From positions 55,704,421 to 55,768,420 of the forward strand of contig CM060978.1 in assembly GCA_030765065.1 (NCBI GenBank): DNA of 64,000 nucleotides, given 5' to 3'. A model generated the notes under the pieces. The model ran no database searches. It was not told the origin of the DNA and saw only the letters and a list, made by a program, of their open reading frames with translations. Below are positions 53,800 to 64,000 of the stretch, piece after piece (position 1 is the stretch's first letter; each line of letters opens with the position of its first letter). The translations under genes and the position numbers were made by a program. Source of the DNA: Deroplatys truncata (taxonomy: Eukaryota; Arthropoda; Insecta; Mantodea; Mantidae).

Positions 53800-54990
53800 A
53801 CATTCACGTTACTTTCTCTACCCACTTACCTACCTACTCTACTCACTTTTGTTACTAAATGTTGCTTTTCTATCTTCTTTAGTTTAATCCAAATAATCCT
53901 TTGCAGAAGTAGTTGCATTACACATTTGGTTATAGATACAATGGAAACAGCGATAGTCAAACGTTTAAGAACTGGACGCTATTTAGAGGTATCATGCTTT
54001 TTCCATGCAATCGCGATAAACAAATAAAACCAAATAAATAAAATCTAAATATACTATCCCTGCACGTTGGTTGCTACGCCGGGATATACATTCAAAGTTT
54101 ACATTTATTCTCAACACTTTTACATTTTATATTACATCAATTTTTTTTGAGACAAAAATAACCACACTACGCAAAGTCTACAAAATAAAAAACTGCAAAT
54201 AAAAGAAAGAAAAAGAATAGAAATTATTAAATTAGAGTAAAGGCATAAACAAAACTTAATTACAATTCAAAATTCTATATTTATCTACACTTGGTGGAAA
54301 CCAGCTAAACTTAGCAACAGCAACCAGTAATCACAAATCGACAGAACTTAACAGAATGACAAACTATTGAACAATTCGAACAATTAATACCTGATATCTC
54401 ATAAATGGATTATGCTACAGAAAAGTTTTTTAAAATAAATTGTGTTTTAAAGCGAACCAGATTTTTATGTATCACTTAACAAGATTATACAAATTTTCTT
54501 CCGAATCAAGACGGCTTCACAGGTTATTCCCCCAAAATTCAGTGTATTGCATTTGTAATGCAAATATATTTAATATGTGGCTTTTTAATAAAAACCATTA
54601 GAGCCATTTTTTAGAAAATCAAAAATTTCAAAAAGTGTTCCAATTAAGGGGTAGTTGAGATGGGAGCATTTTCCTGAAAATCTTTGTGTCGCATCTTTAG
54701 AAGATACTGAATTTAAATACCAAGTTTGGTATACATACTTAAGCTTTCACGACCGGCGTCAATGTTATCCTCTGAAAATGCCCTCTGGATTGTCGGGCGA
54801 AACGTTAGGCGATGGTATATCGTTTAGACCACGGCAAAAAGCCCGGTTTGTTTTAAGAACCTTTTCCTAAAAATGCTATTGTCGGGTTTAGGGTGTCTTA
54901 AAACATGTATTTACGGTGAAATCTTGGTATTGAATTTTTTGGTGGAATACAATACTTTCCCTACTTACTATACGTAGGAGAGAAAGTGAA
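53800..54990 (+). repeat. Repeat A, diverged subfamily, with insertions
   Basis: Colinear Repeat A blocks (ACTTTCTCTACCCACTTACC head, GAACTGGACGCTAT, AATACCTGATATCTC, CATTTTTTAGAAAATC, tail TATACGTAGGAGAGAAAG). They are interrupted by an AT-rich insert (about 54,030-54,350) and by the fragment at 54,737-54,862. Confidence 0.7.
54737..54862 (+). ncRNA. Degenerate hammerhead-like motif in a short retroposon fragment
   Basis: A discrete ~125-bp insert in Repeat A. It contains CTGAAAA-TGCCC ... GGGC-GAAACG: a CUGANGA-like box, a GCCC/GGGC stem II and the conserved GAAA. It is followed by ACG-ttagg-CGA where stem III plus cleavage site would be. CUGANGA..GAAA cores are known in Penelope-like elements and retrozymes. 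The core deviates (AAA for UGA, CGA for CGU) and stem I does not pair well, so it is probably a dead relic. Confidence 0.4.
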
Positions 54991-55297
54991 AAATTTGTCC
55001 ACCATTCCGATCGATGATTGTTCCACCACCAAAGAATACTTACAAGCTATGCAGCATTTCCAGAACTTGAAGACTGTCGAGGGGAGGTTAAAGATATCAG
55101 ACGTTGCACTGATATTTCAGTAACCTGGGATGTTTCAACCGTTATTTAGAATAGCTCAGACTGTGTGAAATTACAGTTAAAATGTCTAATGGAGAGGATT
55201 CACCTTAAAAATCCTATAGTTCTGTGTGGAATAATTTCATAAATCAGAGAGAGAGAGAGAGGTAAATTACATTAATTAATTCGGCATTCGAATATAA
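54991..55297. other. No gene recognised
   Basis: Unassigned; contains a short GA microsatellite at 55,247-55,261. Confidence 0.4.
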
Positions 55298-56128
55298 AAA
55301 AATCTGATGTGTTTCACTCACATCACTTTCTCTACTCTTGTACAAAATATTTTTACAAAAGCTTATGCTTCATATGCTTCATGTTAATCGAGATATCGAG
55401 ATGTTAATCTTATTGCTAATTATCTTGTAGTTGCAACGCGAATTGGTAGGCTTTAAGCGATAGCAAATGTCTTAAGAGCTGGTTGCTATGTGGAGTTTTC
55501 CATTCTCTTTGCATTACCAGGACCAAAAAGAAAAAAAGTATAACGGATTCCAATTTGAGAAAAAGTATAAGTATTGGAAAATTTAAGGGAATAACAAGCA
55601 ATATCTCGAAAATGGTTCACTCAACAAAAAAATGTATATGACGTAAATTGTGTATTATAACGGGATATACATTTTTTGTGTTGTAAAATGTTGTCTATCT
55701 CTTATGGTTTACCAGTTATACAAAAGTCGTTCACAATGAAGAATACTTTTGGAGGCATTCCCAGAAAATTCAAGATGTACATTTTATTTGTCATGAAAAT
55801 ATCTTAAACATATGATATTTTAATCAAAATCGTTAGAGCCATTTTGGAGAAAATTAAAATCTTCCATGTAAAGGGTAATCTGGGATGGAGGGATTTTCTT
55901 GAAAACCTTCGTGTCGCATCTCTGGAAGATACTGAACCAAAGTACCAAGTTTGGTATTTAACCGACTGTTCGTTTCTGAGTGTTCACAGACAGACACACA
56001 CACGAATGTTTCCAAAAATACTTTATATGCATTCAGTGCACCTCAAAACATGAAATCTCGGTATCGAATTTTTGGGTGGAATGCAATACCTCCCGTACTT
56101 ACTATATGTACTAGAGAAAGTAAAAATT
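55298..56128 (+). repeat. Repeat A copy, full length
   Basis: AATCTGATGTGTTTCACTC head to 'tatgtactagagaaagtaaaaa' tail, about 831 bp. Confidence 0.87.
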
Positions 56129-57055
56129 AACCTACAACGTAGAGTGTTTAATACTTTCCCTAAAAATTTCAGCCAAATTTGAAACACGTCAACAAATTTT
56201 CTTCAACCTCCTATGTGTAAACTCTCGGCTGTCTAGTTTCTGATGGATCTTCTTTGTCAGATGTTGGAGAAGAAACAGCACAGCGTGTTATTTCTGGAGC
56301 AGGAAAGGTCAGGAACCACTGAAACGTGTTTTAAAGGACATTTAAAAGTTAACGACTGACTGTTGGAACTGTCAAGTCAGAACTTAATGGTCTGTCTATG
56401 ACTTAGGAGCTCTAGATAAAGATCTGCGTGCTTTATGACCTTTGTTTCTCACATCTTTATTCACTGCTGTAACATCTTCATGACATATCTCGAATTCTTT
56501 TATGCAGTACGTTGCACTTAAATTTGTTTTAATGGCTGTAGTCTGGCTTCGCATGGAAACGTTTTAAAGGGCGATAGGATTGAAGTTTTAGCTGAAAACG
56601 AAAAATATTTTCGATGTTGAATTATACTATACTAATATTCTATTATATTTATAAATCACACGTATGCAGCCTTTACACCCCAATCGATCCTTTCTGCATG
56701 TGGTTTTTCTCGGTTTTACATTTTGCGCATGAAATTAATTGTTTTGTATTTCAGTTTTGCTGTGATACAGAATCTAAATATTTAAGCCTGCATTTTATGA
56801 TTGCTTTCTTCATTGGCTCACAAAAAATTAATTTATACTGAAAAAAGCAAACTTTTAACACCAGCGATTTTATACAAAAAATTTTGTTTCTCCACAACTA
56901 ATAAAATCAACTTAAATCAAATCCTTACATTTATTTCCACTGTACTTAATATTATAAAATGTAGCATACTTTTCTTACAAATTTGCATGTGCAAATCAAG
57001 ATTTAAATTTCTTCGCTAATTAAAATATTTAATTGTATTATATGAAAAACCATTC
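56129..57055. other. No gene recognised
   Basis: AT-rich with short frames of 72-75 codons lacking motifs. Confidence 0.4.
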
Positions 57056-57059
57056 TGCA

Positions 57060-57420
57060 CTTATTGTTTCACAATATCATAGTCGTTGAAATGTTTTCCA
57101 CCAAAGAATTTCTGAAATGTTTTCCACCAAAGAATTTCTTTACATGAAAATCGCTTGGTGTCAAATCCGGACTGTAGGGAGGGTCGTCGGGTTGTTCCCA
57201 AAAAATGATGCGATTAGATCTTGAGGTTGTTTGGCTGTATGCAGTCGGACATTGTCATTCATTATTGTTTCCCTATAAACCTCACACAATTGGCAATGAA
57301 TGTTTGCTGCGTAACATTTCTCGCATTCAAAAAAACGAATCACTGATCAAACTTCGCAGTCGGCGGTCATTCGACTGTTTTGAACATTTTGTAGCGCTCT
57401 AACAATAGGAAAACACAAAG
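57060..57420 (-). pseudogene. Mariner-like transposase fragment
   Basis: Minus-strand pieces MNDNVRLHTAKQPQDLI (second catalytic Asp region) and, in another frame, PSDFHVKKFFGGKHF (third catalytic region and following segment). An internal 26-bp direct repeat (TGAAATGTTTTCCACCAAAG at 57,088 and 57,114) duplicates part of it. Ends and first half are absent; a third mariner lineage. Confidence 0.72.
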
Positions 57421-57479
57421 TGACCATCGTTCATAGCTGCGTCTGACTTCCTAATGAATGAAATGATCGCGCATACTTA

Positions 57480-58267
57480 AAATCGCGACGGCAGCACTGT
57501 GTATTTATTTTGAATTGTTGTTCCCGTTTTTGTTAACATCTCTTCTTTCTCTAAACCAAATAAGGCATTTTTGGAAATATGTCCTAAACGAAAAGTCGAT
57601 AAATACCAAACTTTGTATCTGAATTTAGTATTTTCCAAGGATGCGACACATTTTCTTGAAAATCTCCCCACTCTAAACTGTCCTTTACATGGAATATTTT
57701 TCAAAGATTTTGATTTTCTCAAAAATGGCTCTAACGATTTTGATTAAAATATCATATGTTTAGATATTTTCATGGCAAATGAAATGTATATCTTGAAGTT
57801 CCTGGGAATGTCCCCAAAAGTCCTCTCCATTCTAAATGACTTTCGCATAACTGGTAAACCCTAAGGCATAGACAAAGCTTTACTGCATAAAAAATGTAGA
57901 TCTCGATAAAATACACAATTTATGTGATATATATTTGGTGGAGTGAACCATTTCCGAGATATTCATTGTTATGTGTTTCAATTTTCCAATACTTATACCT
58001 TTTCTCAAATGGGAATTCGTTATTCCTTTTTGTATGTCCTGGACCTGCAAAGAGAATGGAATGCGCCACATAGCAACCAGCTCTTAAAATATTTGACTAT
58101 CGCTTAAAGCCTACCATATTCCCCTTGCATCTACAAGAAAACTAGCAATAAGATGGTTTATGCAAATGTTTATCTCGATTAACATGAAGCATATGGAGAA
58201 TAAGCGTTTGTGAGAATAGTTTGTACAAGAGTAGAGAAAGTCATGTGAGTGTAACACATCAGATTTT
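57480..58267 (-). repeat. Repeat A copy, tail missing
   Basis: From 'ctaaaccaaataaggcattt' through all middle blocks to AACACATCAGATTTTT. Confidence 0.82.
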
Positions 58268-58652
58268 TAAATTTTGTTTGTGTATTGTTTCTGTAAATTT
58301 CTCTTATTTTTTTCTATTTTTGGATTCTGAATTACTGCTATTGCTTGGATGGCAGTTTTAAAACCTGATAAAATAACAATAGCTTAGTAGTTTTGAGCCA
58401 AACAATAGATATTTAAGAGCAGTGTGGTTGCATCAGCTTCTCCATCAAACCTGAAACCTAAAACTAACGTATAATGAAAGCATTTGTTTGAACGTTTATC
58501 TCGATTAACGTAAGGTAGGCGGAAGAATAAGGTTTCGTATGAACAATTTGTATAAGAGATACAATTTTATACTGTTTCTTAAGTTTAGAATAATAATAAT
58601 AATTTAGAACATATATAATAAGCCGTTAAGTATAAGAGAATAAACATTCTGT
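58268..58652. other. Unassigned, with a short Repeat A piece
   Basis: Mostly unmatched AT-rich DNA. 58,490-58,560 retains 'tttatctcgattaacgtaagg', a Repeat A head block. Confidence 0.4.
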
Positions 58653-59393
58653 TGTCTGAGGTAGTATTTTTAACACTTAAATGATTTTAGTCTAATTATA
58701 TAATATAAAATTCAATAACAGCCCGCCTTAAAGCAATATGTGTATAAATAACATATAAAATGTATGTAAGTGTCATTGTATTAATGTTTTATTATTATGT
58801 GCATGTATAATAATGTTATGTGAATGTATTACGTAATTTAATAATGTAGGAGCTGTGAGAATAATAGGTTAAAAGTTGCTAACAATGAGGTAACAATGAG
58901 GTAACCTTCAGGCAATAATGTTTAAGAAAGTTTAATAATGCTACTAGTCATTATTGGAGCAACAATAATGTAAATGTTGAGATAGTTTATAAATAACCAA
59001 TCAACAACCAGAAAAAAGCTTAAGTTAAATGAAAGTATTCTATTGGAGTAGGATTAGTCAATCAGAAACTGAAATAGGGCAAATTGTACAAATTCAGAAG
59101 TCAGTTGCTAGCAGACAGCGTTCCTAACCGGACGCGAGACGCGTCCTCGAGAAGTTTAATACGCATTCAGTATGAGAAAAAAATAGTTTACGTGTTAAAA
59201 AAAATGCTAGTAATTAATAAATAATCTCACAGCTCTCTCTCCTTATATATCAGTGAAGTGTCATTTTAATCGTTTAAAGAATTAATAAATGGAGTGAAGT
59301 ACAAATTATAATCTGTGTAAGACTACATGCTTAGCCGCACTACACCCTGCAAAGAAACGCATGTCTCTAACAATAATACTGACGCAGCCGGGG
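58653..59393 (+). mobile_element. Solo LTR-like repeat L5
   Basis: TGTCTGAGGTAGTATTTTTAAC to CGCAGCCGGGGCA, colinear with L4 but lacking the last ~27 bp before the LTR end. Both CCAAT motifs and CGCGAGACGCGTCCTCGAG are present. Confidence 0.7.
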
Positions 59394-59585
59394 CAGTCAA
59401 ATTACAAAGTTAATATATATGTTTAAACTTGGGCGAAGGCTCCCGGAAACTTCTTACCATATTTGCGGTTACAACTACTACAAGTGTTCGGCTCCCCAAC
59501 AGTCGAAATACAATACAACACAGCATAAAATTAACATACTTCAGATTGACGCCGAAAGCGTGGTGCAAATAACGTAAAGACAACT
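59394..59585 (+). repeat. Leader segment of L5
   Basis: GTCAAATTACAAAGTTAATA, GGGCGAAGGCTCCCGG, GTTCGGCTCCCCAACAGTCG, then GACGCCGAAAGCGTGGTGC: the iterated leader motif again. Confidence 0.6.
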
Positions 59586-59589
59586 CGTT

Positions 59590-60540
59590 TCTCATGTTCT
59601 ATATTCAAAAAACCTTCTCTATCCTCTGTTGTTTGTTAGTGGGTATACAAATTATTGTTACGGAAGTTTATTTTCCTTTCTAACCTTTCCAGAAATAGCT
59701 ACATTATAAATTTCGTTATAGATACAAAGGGAACAGCGATAGTCAAATGTTTAAGAACTGGACGCTATACGCTGGCCTTAAAATGCCATAGTTTCCATAA
59801 CATCGCGAAAAACAAGGTGATGCGAAGGTTCTACCCGGGCAAGGACTAAAGCCCAAGCTTCCCTCCTAAACTCTAGGGTTGGCGGCATCCGAGTAGCCTT
59901 CGCAACCGTGGGAGTTCCCCATAAGGCCAATACCTAGGTCTAAATAGGCCCCCTTACTCGAGGATGGAAGTGGATACGCCACTTACGCGCGTCATCCCAA
60001 AAGAGCGACGACCGAAAACCTCGGTAGGGCCGACAGCAATCTAGCATGCCGTCTACCGGCCAACCAGGGCGCACCGGATGACATTGAGAGGTCTCATAAC
60101 CTCCCGGTACGGAAACCCGCACAGACGTACCCAATCTTCCACGGGTCTCTGGAACCACTGCCCCGCCGAGTCCAACCCATTCCAAACAACGCGCCTTCGG
60201 GTGATGCTCGGACGTTTGGCCCGGCGTACTTCTAGTAACGCACATCGCGAGAAACAACTGAAAATCAACAGGACTTTAAAAGAATGGCTAAGTATTAAAT
60301 AATTCCAACCATTAATGCTCGACATCTAGGAAATGGCTGATGCCACAAAAGTTATTTGAAATAAATTGTGTGTTTCAAAGAGATCTAATTTCTTATGTAG
60401 TACGTGAATCATCTATCGCTTAACGTTTAACTATTATACAAAACTCCTTCCTAATGAAGAAGACTTCACAGGCTATTCCCAGAAAATTCAAGATAAACGT
60501 TCTTTGTTATGTAAATATCTTTAATATTTTAAATACTCAT
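59590..60540 (+). repeat. Repeat A, diverged subfamily, split by family G
   Basis: Blocks 'ttctctatcctctgttgtttg', 'tagatacaaagggaacagcg' and 'gaactggacgctatacgctgg' run up to 'catcgcgaaaaaca'. They resume at 'catcgcgagaaaca' and continue to 'atgtaaatatctttaat'. Confidence 0.72.
59816..60242 (-). mobile_element. GC-rich retroposon-like family G, copy 2
   Basis: About 427 bp, bounded by a 14-bp near-perfect duplication (CATCGCGAAAAACA at 59,801 and CATCGCGAGAAACA at 60,243). Inverted relative to 50,861-51,640 and sharing its blocks. The variable-length duplication indicates retroposition. The frames of 74-105 codons are not conserved between copies. Confidence 0.7.
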
Positions 60541-60668
60541 TTTTAGTGAACAACAATAGATAGCAACATATACGACACATCATTGAATATAACAAAGTTC
60601 AAAGTTTTAAGCCCCCACCATTAGTTCCATTCAGTGCCTACAGCGGCGCTGGGTTTATTTATAAGAAA

Positions 60669-60880
60669 ATGGCAACGCCACAGGAAAAGTCGTTTTGTGT
60701 GCTGCAGTATGCAAAGAGTGTATCCAATGTTTCATTGCAGCGTGCATTTTATTGTAAGTTCAACAACGAGCCGCCTCGCCATTAAAAAATTAACAACTGA
60801 TACAATAAATTCGTAGAAGATGTTTGCATATGCAAACGGAAAAGCACTGGTCGTCCTCGCATAACAAATGGTGCTCAGTT
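60669..60880 (+). pseudogene. DUF4817-type transposase helix-turn-helix fragment
   Basis: Begins ATG GCA ACG (MATPQEKSFCVLQYAKSVS), continues LQRAFYCKFNNEPPRH to a stop at about 60,783, and then in a shifted frame reads KRKSTGRPRITNG. This order (Q-E-K-FCVL, RAF..KF, CxxKSTGRPR) is typical of the N-terminal DNA-binding domain of a Tc1/mariner-related transposase widespread in insects. The catalytic part is absent here. Broken remnant. Confidence 0.7.
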
Positions 60881-60899
60881 TGAACACATAAAATAAAAG

Positions 60900-62215
60900 T
60901 TTAAATATTCCTATATACAGTGATGTATTGCATGTGTCGCCATCTGTTGTCGTCACACTCAGCTCCGAGATGGCGAAGAAGAAGCAACGTAGAGTCGCCG
61001 AGCCTGCTAATGCAGGTCCTTCTTCTTCTCCTCCGGCACCCGAGGAGAACTCGCCGCAGCCGCCGCAGCCCGGGGCAACCTATGCCTCGACCGCAGCTTC
61101 GCCGCCATCCTGCGCAGCTTCGCCGCGAGCCGCCGCGGTCGCCGCCAACATCACCGGGGTTCACGCCACCGATCCTGGGAGCTTCCCAGCCTGCGCAGAT
61201 CTAGCCTGTGCCTCATGGGAGATACAGCGCTGTCATCCGAGGGGTCCCGAGGGACCTGCCGGTCAGGTTCCTCGTCAGCGCAGCTCACCAGCATTGGGGA
61301 CCCACGTCGCTCGTCAGGATCGAGTACGCAGACCTTGGCGACTATGAATCTACCTTGAGGACGGGCCTGCCCTTGTTAGGACGGTGCTTACGAATCGAGG
61401 TTAGCGGATTAGAACGCCAGGAACCCTGCAGGAGTCGACCTGCTCAGCACAACCTAGGTGCCACTACTGTGGTCTCGCCTGCACCACCTCTTCGTGTACC
61501 CAGCACGACCTGCGCCGCCGACACCGCTACTGTGCGACCTGTGGAGGGTCATCACCCTTCACCGGCCAAGCGCTCTGCCCCCAGCACCTACGCCGCAGCC
61601 AGTGACAACTTCACAGCCGCCGATTCCAGCACCATCACCAGCGCCGACACCAGCACCATCACTCTCGCCGATCATAGAGGAAGTTCAGGGCCTACGTGAC
61701 GCCGTTCAGAATCTTCACGTGGTTTTCCTGGCTGGGCAGTTCGACAGCACCTCATCGAGACTTACAGCCATCACAGAAGCCATCCGGGTCTCATCTCTTG
61801 GACCCAGGTTTAAGACGAACCGGAGAGGGTCGCCAAATTCCTGCAGGAATGCAAGGAATACAACCAGCAGTATCATCACCAGTACCATCCTCAATCCTAA
61901 CCTACATTTTCTTCATAACCCTCGCCATTCCTACTAGTGTTGCAGTTAAGTTTCATGGCTGTAACCTAGTAACTACCTTTACCCGCACCCGCCCATAGGG
62001 CAGCAGCCAACAGCCTTCACATACTAACGCGGGTGCTATGCGGGACCGCAAAAAGCCACGCCATTCCACTTATCCTTCTTACTTTTTACATCCGGTGGAG
62101 GAATGTTTAGTGGGTATGCCGACTATTGGTGAGTCCCACACTCTCAGTCCCGCCTCTCTTCGGGGCTGGGGTAAGTGATTAAATCATTTTCTCCTCCACT
62201 CGAAAAAAAAATTGT
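60900..62215 (+). mobile_element. Internally deleted non-LTR retrotransposon
   Basis: Gag remnant followed directly by a 3'-UTR-like segment (CTAACGCGGGTGCTATGCGG, GACCGCAAAAAGCCACGCC, TCTTCGGGGCTGGGGTAAGTG) and an A-run at about 62,203. Endonuclease and reverse transcriptase are missing, so about 3 kb has been lost. Confidence 0.6.
60970..61940 (+). pseudogene. Gag-like ORF1 of a non-LTR retrotransposon, frameshifted
   Basis: ATG at 60,970 opens MAKKKQRRVAEPANAGPSSS, a basic start followed by an Ala/Pro/Ser-rich linker. It continues in a second frame as YSAVIRGVPRDLPVRFLVSA ... CLRIEVSGLE, resembling the PRE_C2HC/RRM-like Gag fold of Jockey-type elements. In a third frame it reads EEVQGLRDAVQNLHVVFLAG, a helix-forming C-terminal stretch. 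At least two frame changes break it. Base composition is far richer in GC than the surroundings. No reverse transcriptase follows. Confidence 0.65.
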
Positions 62216-62570
62216 CGTTCATTATAAATAAATATTGAAAGTCTGTTGCTTCTTTTTGAATAGGCCTGTATTACAAATCTAGAACGATCTCAATTGACAG
62301 CGGACATACCATACATATTAAACACGCAGACAGAAACCTCAAGCTCAACACACTAGCTAACACAGCTAGCTAGTATGTTGACGTTTCTCTTAGTGTTAAG
62401 AACGGCTTTATAGTCCGATATAAATAAGGTTTGTGTTGTGTCTGTGGTTATATTATGTATGTCAGCTGTTTATTGTGATCGTTCTGGATCCGTATTTACT
62501 GTTTCCCAACCTTGGGTTTTTATGACTATACACATCAAGATATACTTTATGTATTTTATATGTGTATATA
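62216..62570. other. No gene recognised
   Basis: AT-rich, with a local 'gctagctagt' and 'acacactagctaacacagc' word. Ends in TATATATA where the Tc1 copy inserted. Confidence 0.4.
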
Positions 62571-63792
62571 TACACAACGTGATCAAAAGTATCTGGGCAC
62601 CTGGCTGAAAATGACGTACAAGTTCGTGGCGCCCTCCATCGGTAACGCTGGAAGTCAATATGGTGTTGGCCCACCCTTAGCCTTGATGACAGCGTTCACT
62701 CTCGCAGACATACTTTCAATCAGGTGCTGGAAAATTTCTTGGGAAATTGCAGCCCATTCTTCACGGAGTGCGGAACTGAGGAGAGGTATCGATGTAGGTC
62801 AGTTAGGCCTGGCACGAAGTCGGCGTTCCAAAACATCCCCAAGGTGTTCTATAGGATTCAAGTCAGGACTCTGTGCAGGCCAGTCCATTACAGGGATGTT
62901 GTTGTCGTGTAACCACTCCGCCACATCCAGTGCAGTATGAACAGGTGCTCGATCGTGTTGAAAGATGCAATCGCCATCCCCAAATTGCTCTTCAACAGTG
63001 GGAAGCAAGAAGGTGCTTAAAATGACAATGTCGGTCTGTGCTGTGATCGTGCCTCGCACAACAACCAGGGGTGCAAGCCCCCTCCTGAAAAACACGACCA
63101 CACCATAACACCACCACCTCCGAATTTCACTGTTGGCACCTCACACGCTGGCAGATGACGTTCACCGGACATTCGCCATACCCACACCCTGCCATCGGAT
63201 CGCCACATCGTGTACCGTGATTCGTCACTCCACGCAACGTTTTGCCACTGTTCAATCGTGTAATGTTGACGCTCCTTACACCAAGCGAGACGTCTTTTGG
63301 CATTTTCATGCGTGATGTGTGGCTTATGAGCAGCCGCTCGACCATGGAATCCAAGGTTTCTCACTTCTCATAGTACTTGGAGTGATCCTGATGCAGTTTG
63401 GAATTCCTGTGTGATTGCCTGGATAGATGTCTGCCTGTTACTCTTTACGACCCTTTCAAATGTCGGCGATCTCTGTCAGTCAACAGACGAGGTCGGGCTG
63501 TACGCTTTTGTGCTGTATACGTCCCTTCACGTTTCCACTTCACTATCACATCAGAAATAGTGACCTAGGGACGTTTAGGAGTGTGGAAATCTCGCGTACA
63601 GACACAAGTGACACCCAATCACCTGACCACGTTCGAAGTCCGTGAGTTCCACGGAGCGTCCCATTCTGCTGTTTCACGATGTCTAGTGACTACTGATAAT
63701 GAGTACCAGGCAATAGGTGGCAACACAATGCACCTAAGATGAAAAACGTATGTTTGTGGGGATGTCCGGATACTTTTGATCACATAGTGTAT
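62571..63792 (-). mobile_element. Tc1-like transposon, copy 2
   Basis: Same family as 52,427-53,786 in the opposite orientation, with ends CACAACGTGATCAAAAGTAT and ATACTTTTGATCACATAGTG next to TA. Slightly shorter (about 1.22 kb) through internal deletion. Confidence 0.9.
62655..63664 (-). pseudogene. Tc1-like transposase (broken), copy 2
   Basis: The start equivalent to copy 1 is at 63,664. The helix-turn-helix part is split by stops. The middle frame (63,017-63,364) carries NAKRRLAWCKERQHYTIEQW and WSDESRY with the first Asp. A frame change near 63,060-63,100 leads to QHDRAPVHTA and SPDLNPIEHLGDVL (second Asp and Glu, DD34E). In the latter, Gly replaces the usual Trp. Another frame change occurs near 62,800. 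Inactive. Confidence 0.88.
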
Positions 63793-64000
63793 ATGTTACG
63801 GGTACCTGATCTAAAAGATTCGCTTTTATACTGAAAAAAAAAGCAATATAAAGGGAACGTAAGAAGTAGGTGAGTCTCTGCATAGCCATTGTAATATCCA
63901 TTATTGGAAATAATAGTAGCTCGTGGACTGAATAACAATTTCCTGGGTAACCATTAGCGGTTCCGTTGGTACGTTGATGATGATGGATGCTGTATTACGT
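63793..64000. other. No gene recognised
   Basis: Unassigned 3' edge of the window. Confidence 0.4.

Overview
The window looks like arthropod, most likely insect, nuclear DNA. It is AT-rich and has no bacterial-style operons. It is packed with eukaryotic transposable elements (mariner, Tc1, LTR, non-LTR, tRNA-derived SINEs) and carries TATA plus TCA-type initiator promoters typical of arthropods. I see no convincing host protein-coding gene. The species cannot be fixed from the sequence alone.

Layout. About 1-32,000 and 50,800-64,000 are a mosaic of old repeats. The commonest is an unclassified non-coding family of about 820-890 bp, called Repeat A here. It is present in at least twenty full or partial copies, often nested inside one another at T-tracts. 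Around it lie five LTR-like copies with an odd iterated leader, several tRNA-derived retroposons, a foldback element, three broken mariner copies, two broken Tc1 copies, a Gag remnant of a non-LTR element, and a promoter with two perfect heat-shock elements at about 28 kb.

The outstanding object is 32,396-50,778, an 18.4-kb near-perfect palindrome. Each ~9.15-kb arm contains, from the outside in: a 68-bp tandem array, a 21-bp minisatellite, a 594-bp higher-order repeat, a protein-primed type B DNA polymerase gene with its own poly(A) signal and TATA/initiator promoter, and an array of tRNA B-box-like motifs every ~138 bp. The two polymerase genes are transcribed outward from a ~63-bp unpaired centre. 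The palindrome begins with AG, ends with CT, and is flanked by a perfect 6-bp duplication (TTTCTA). The two flanks are the halves of one interrupted SINE-like repeat, so it was inserted as a unit. The 6-bp duplication, AG terminus and polymerase type are those of Mavericks/Polintons (adintovirus-like elements). However, no integrase, ATPase, protease or capsid gene is visible, and essentially the whole element is terminal inverted repeat.

The polymerase reading frame is broken at the same place in both arms, between the exonuclease and polymerase halves. The lesion, or programmed frameshift, therefore predates the palindrome or has been homogenised since. The arms differ by several point changes and by one 21-bp unit, which argues against a simple sequencing fold-back artefact.
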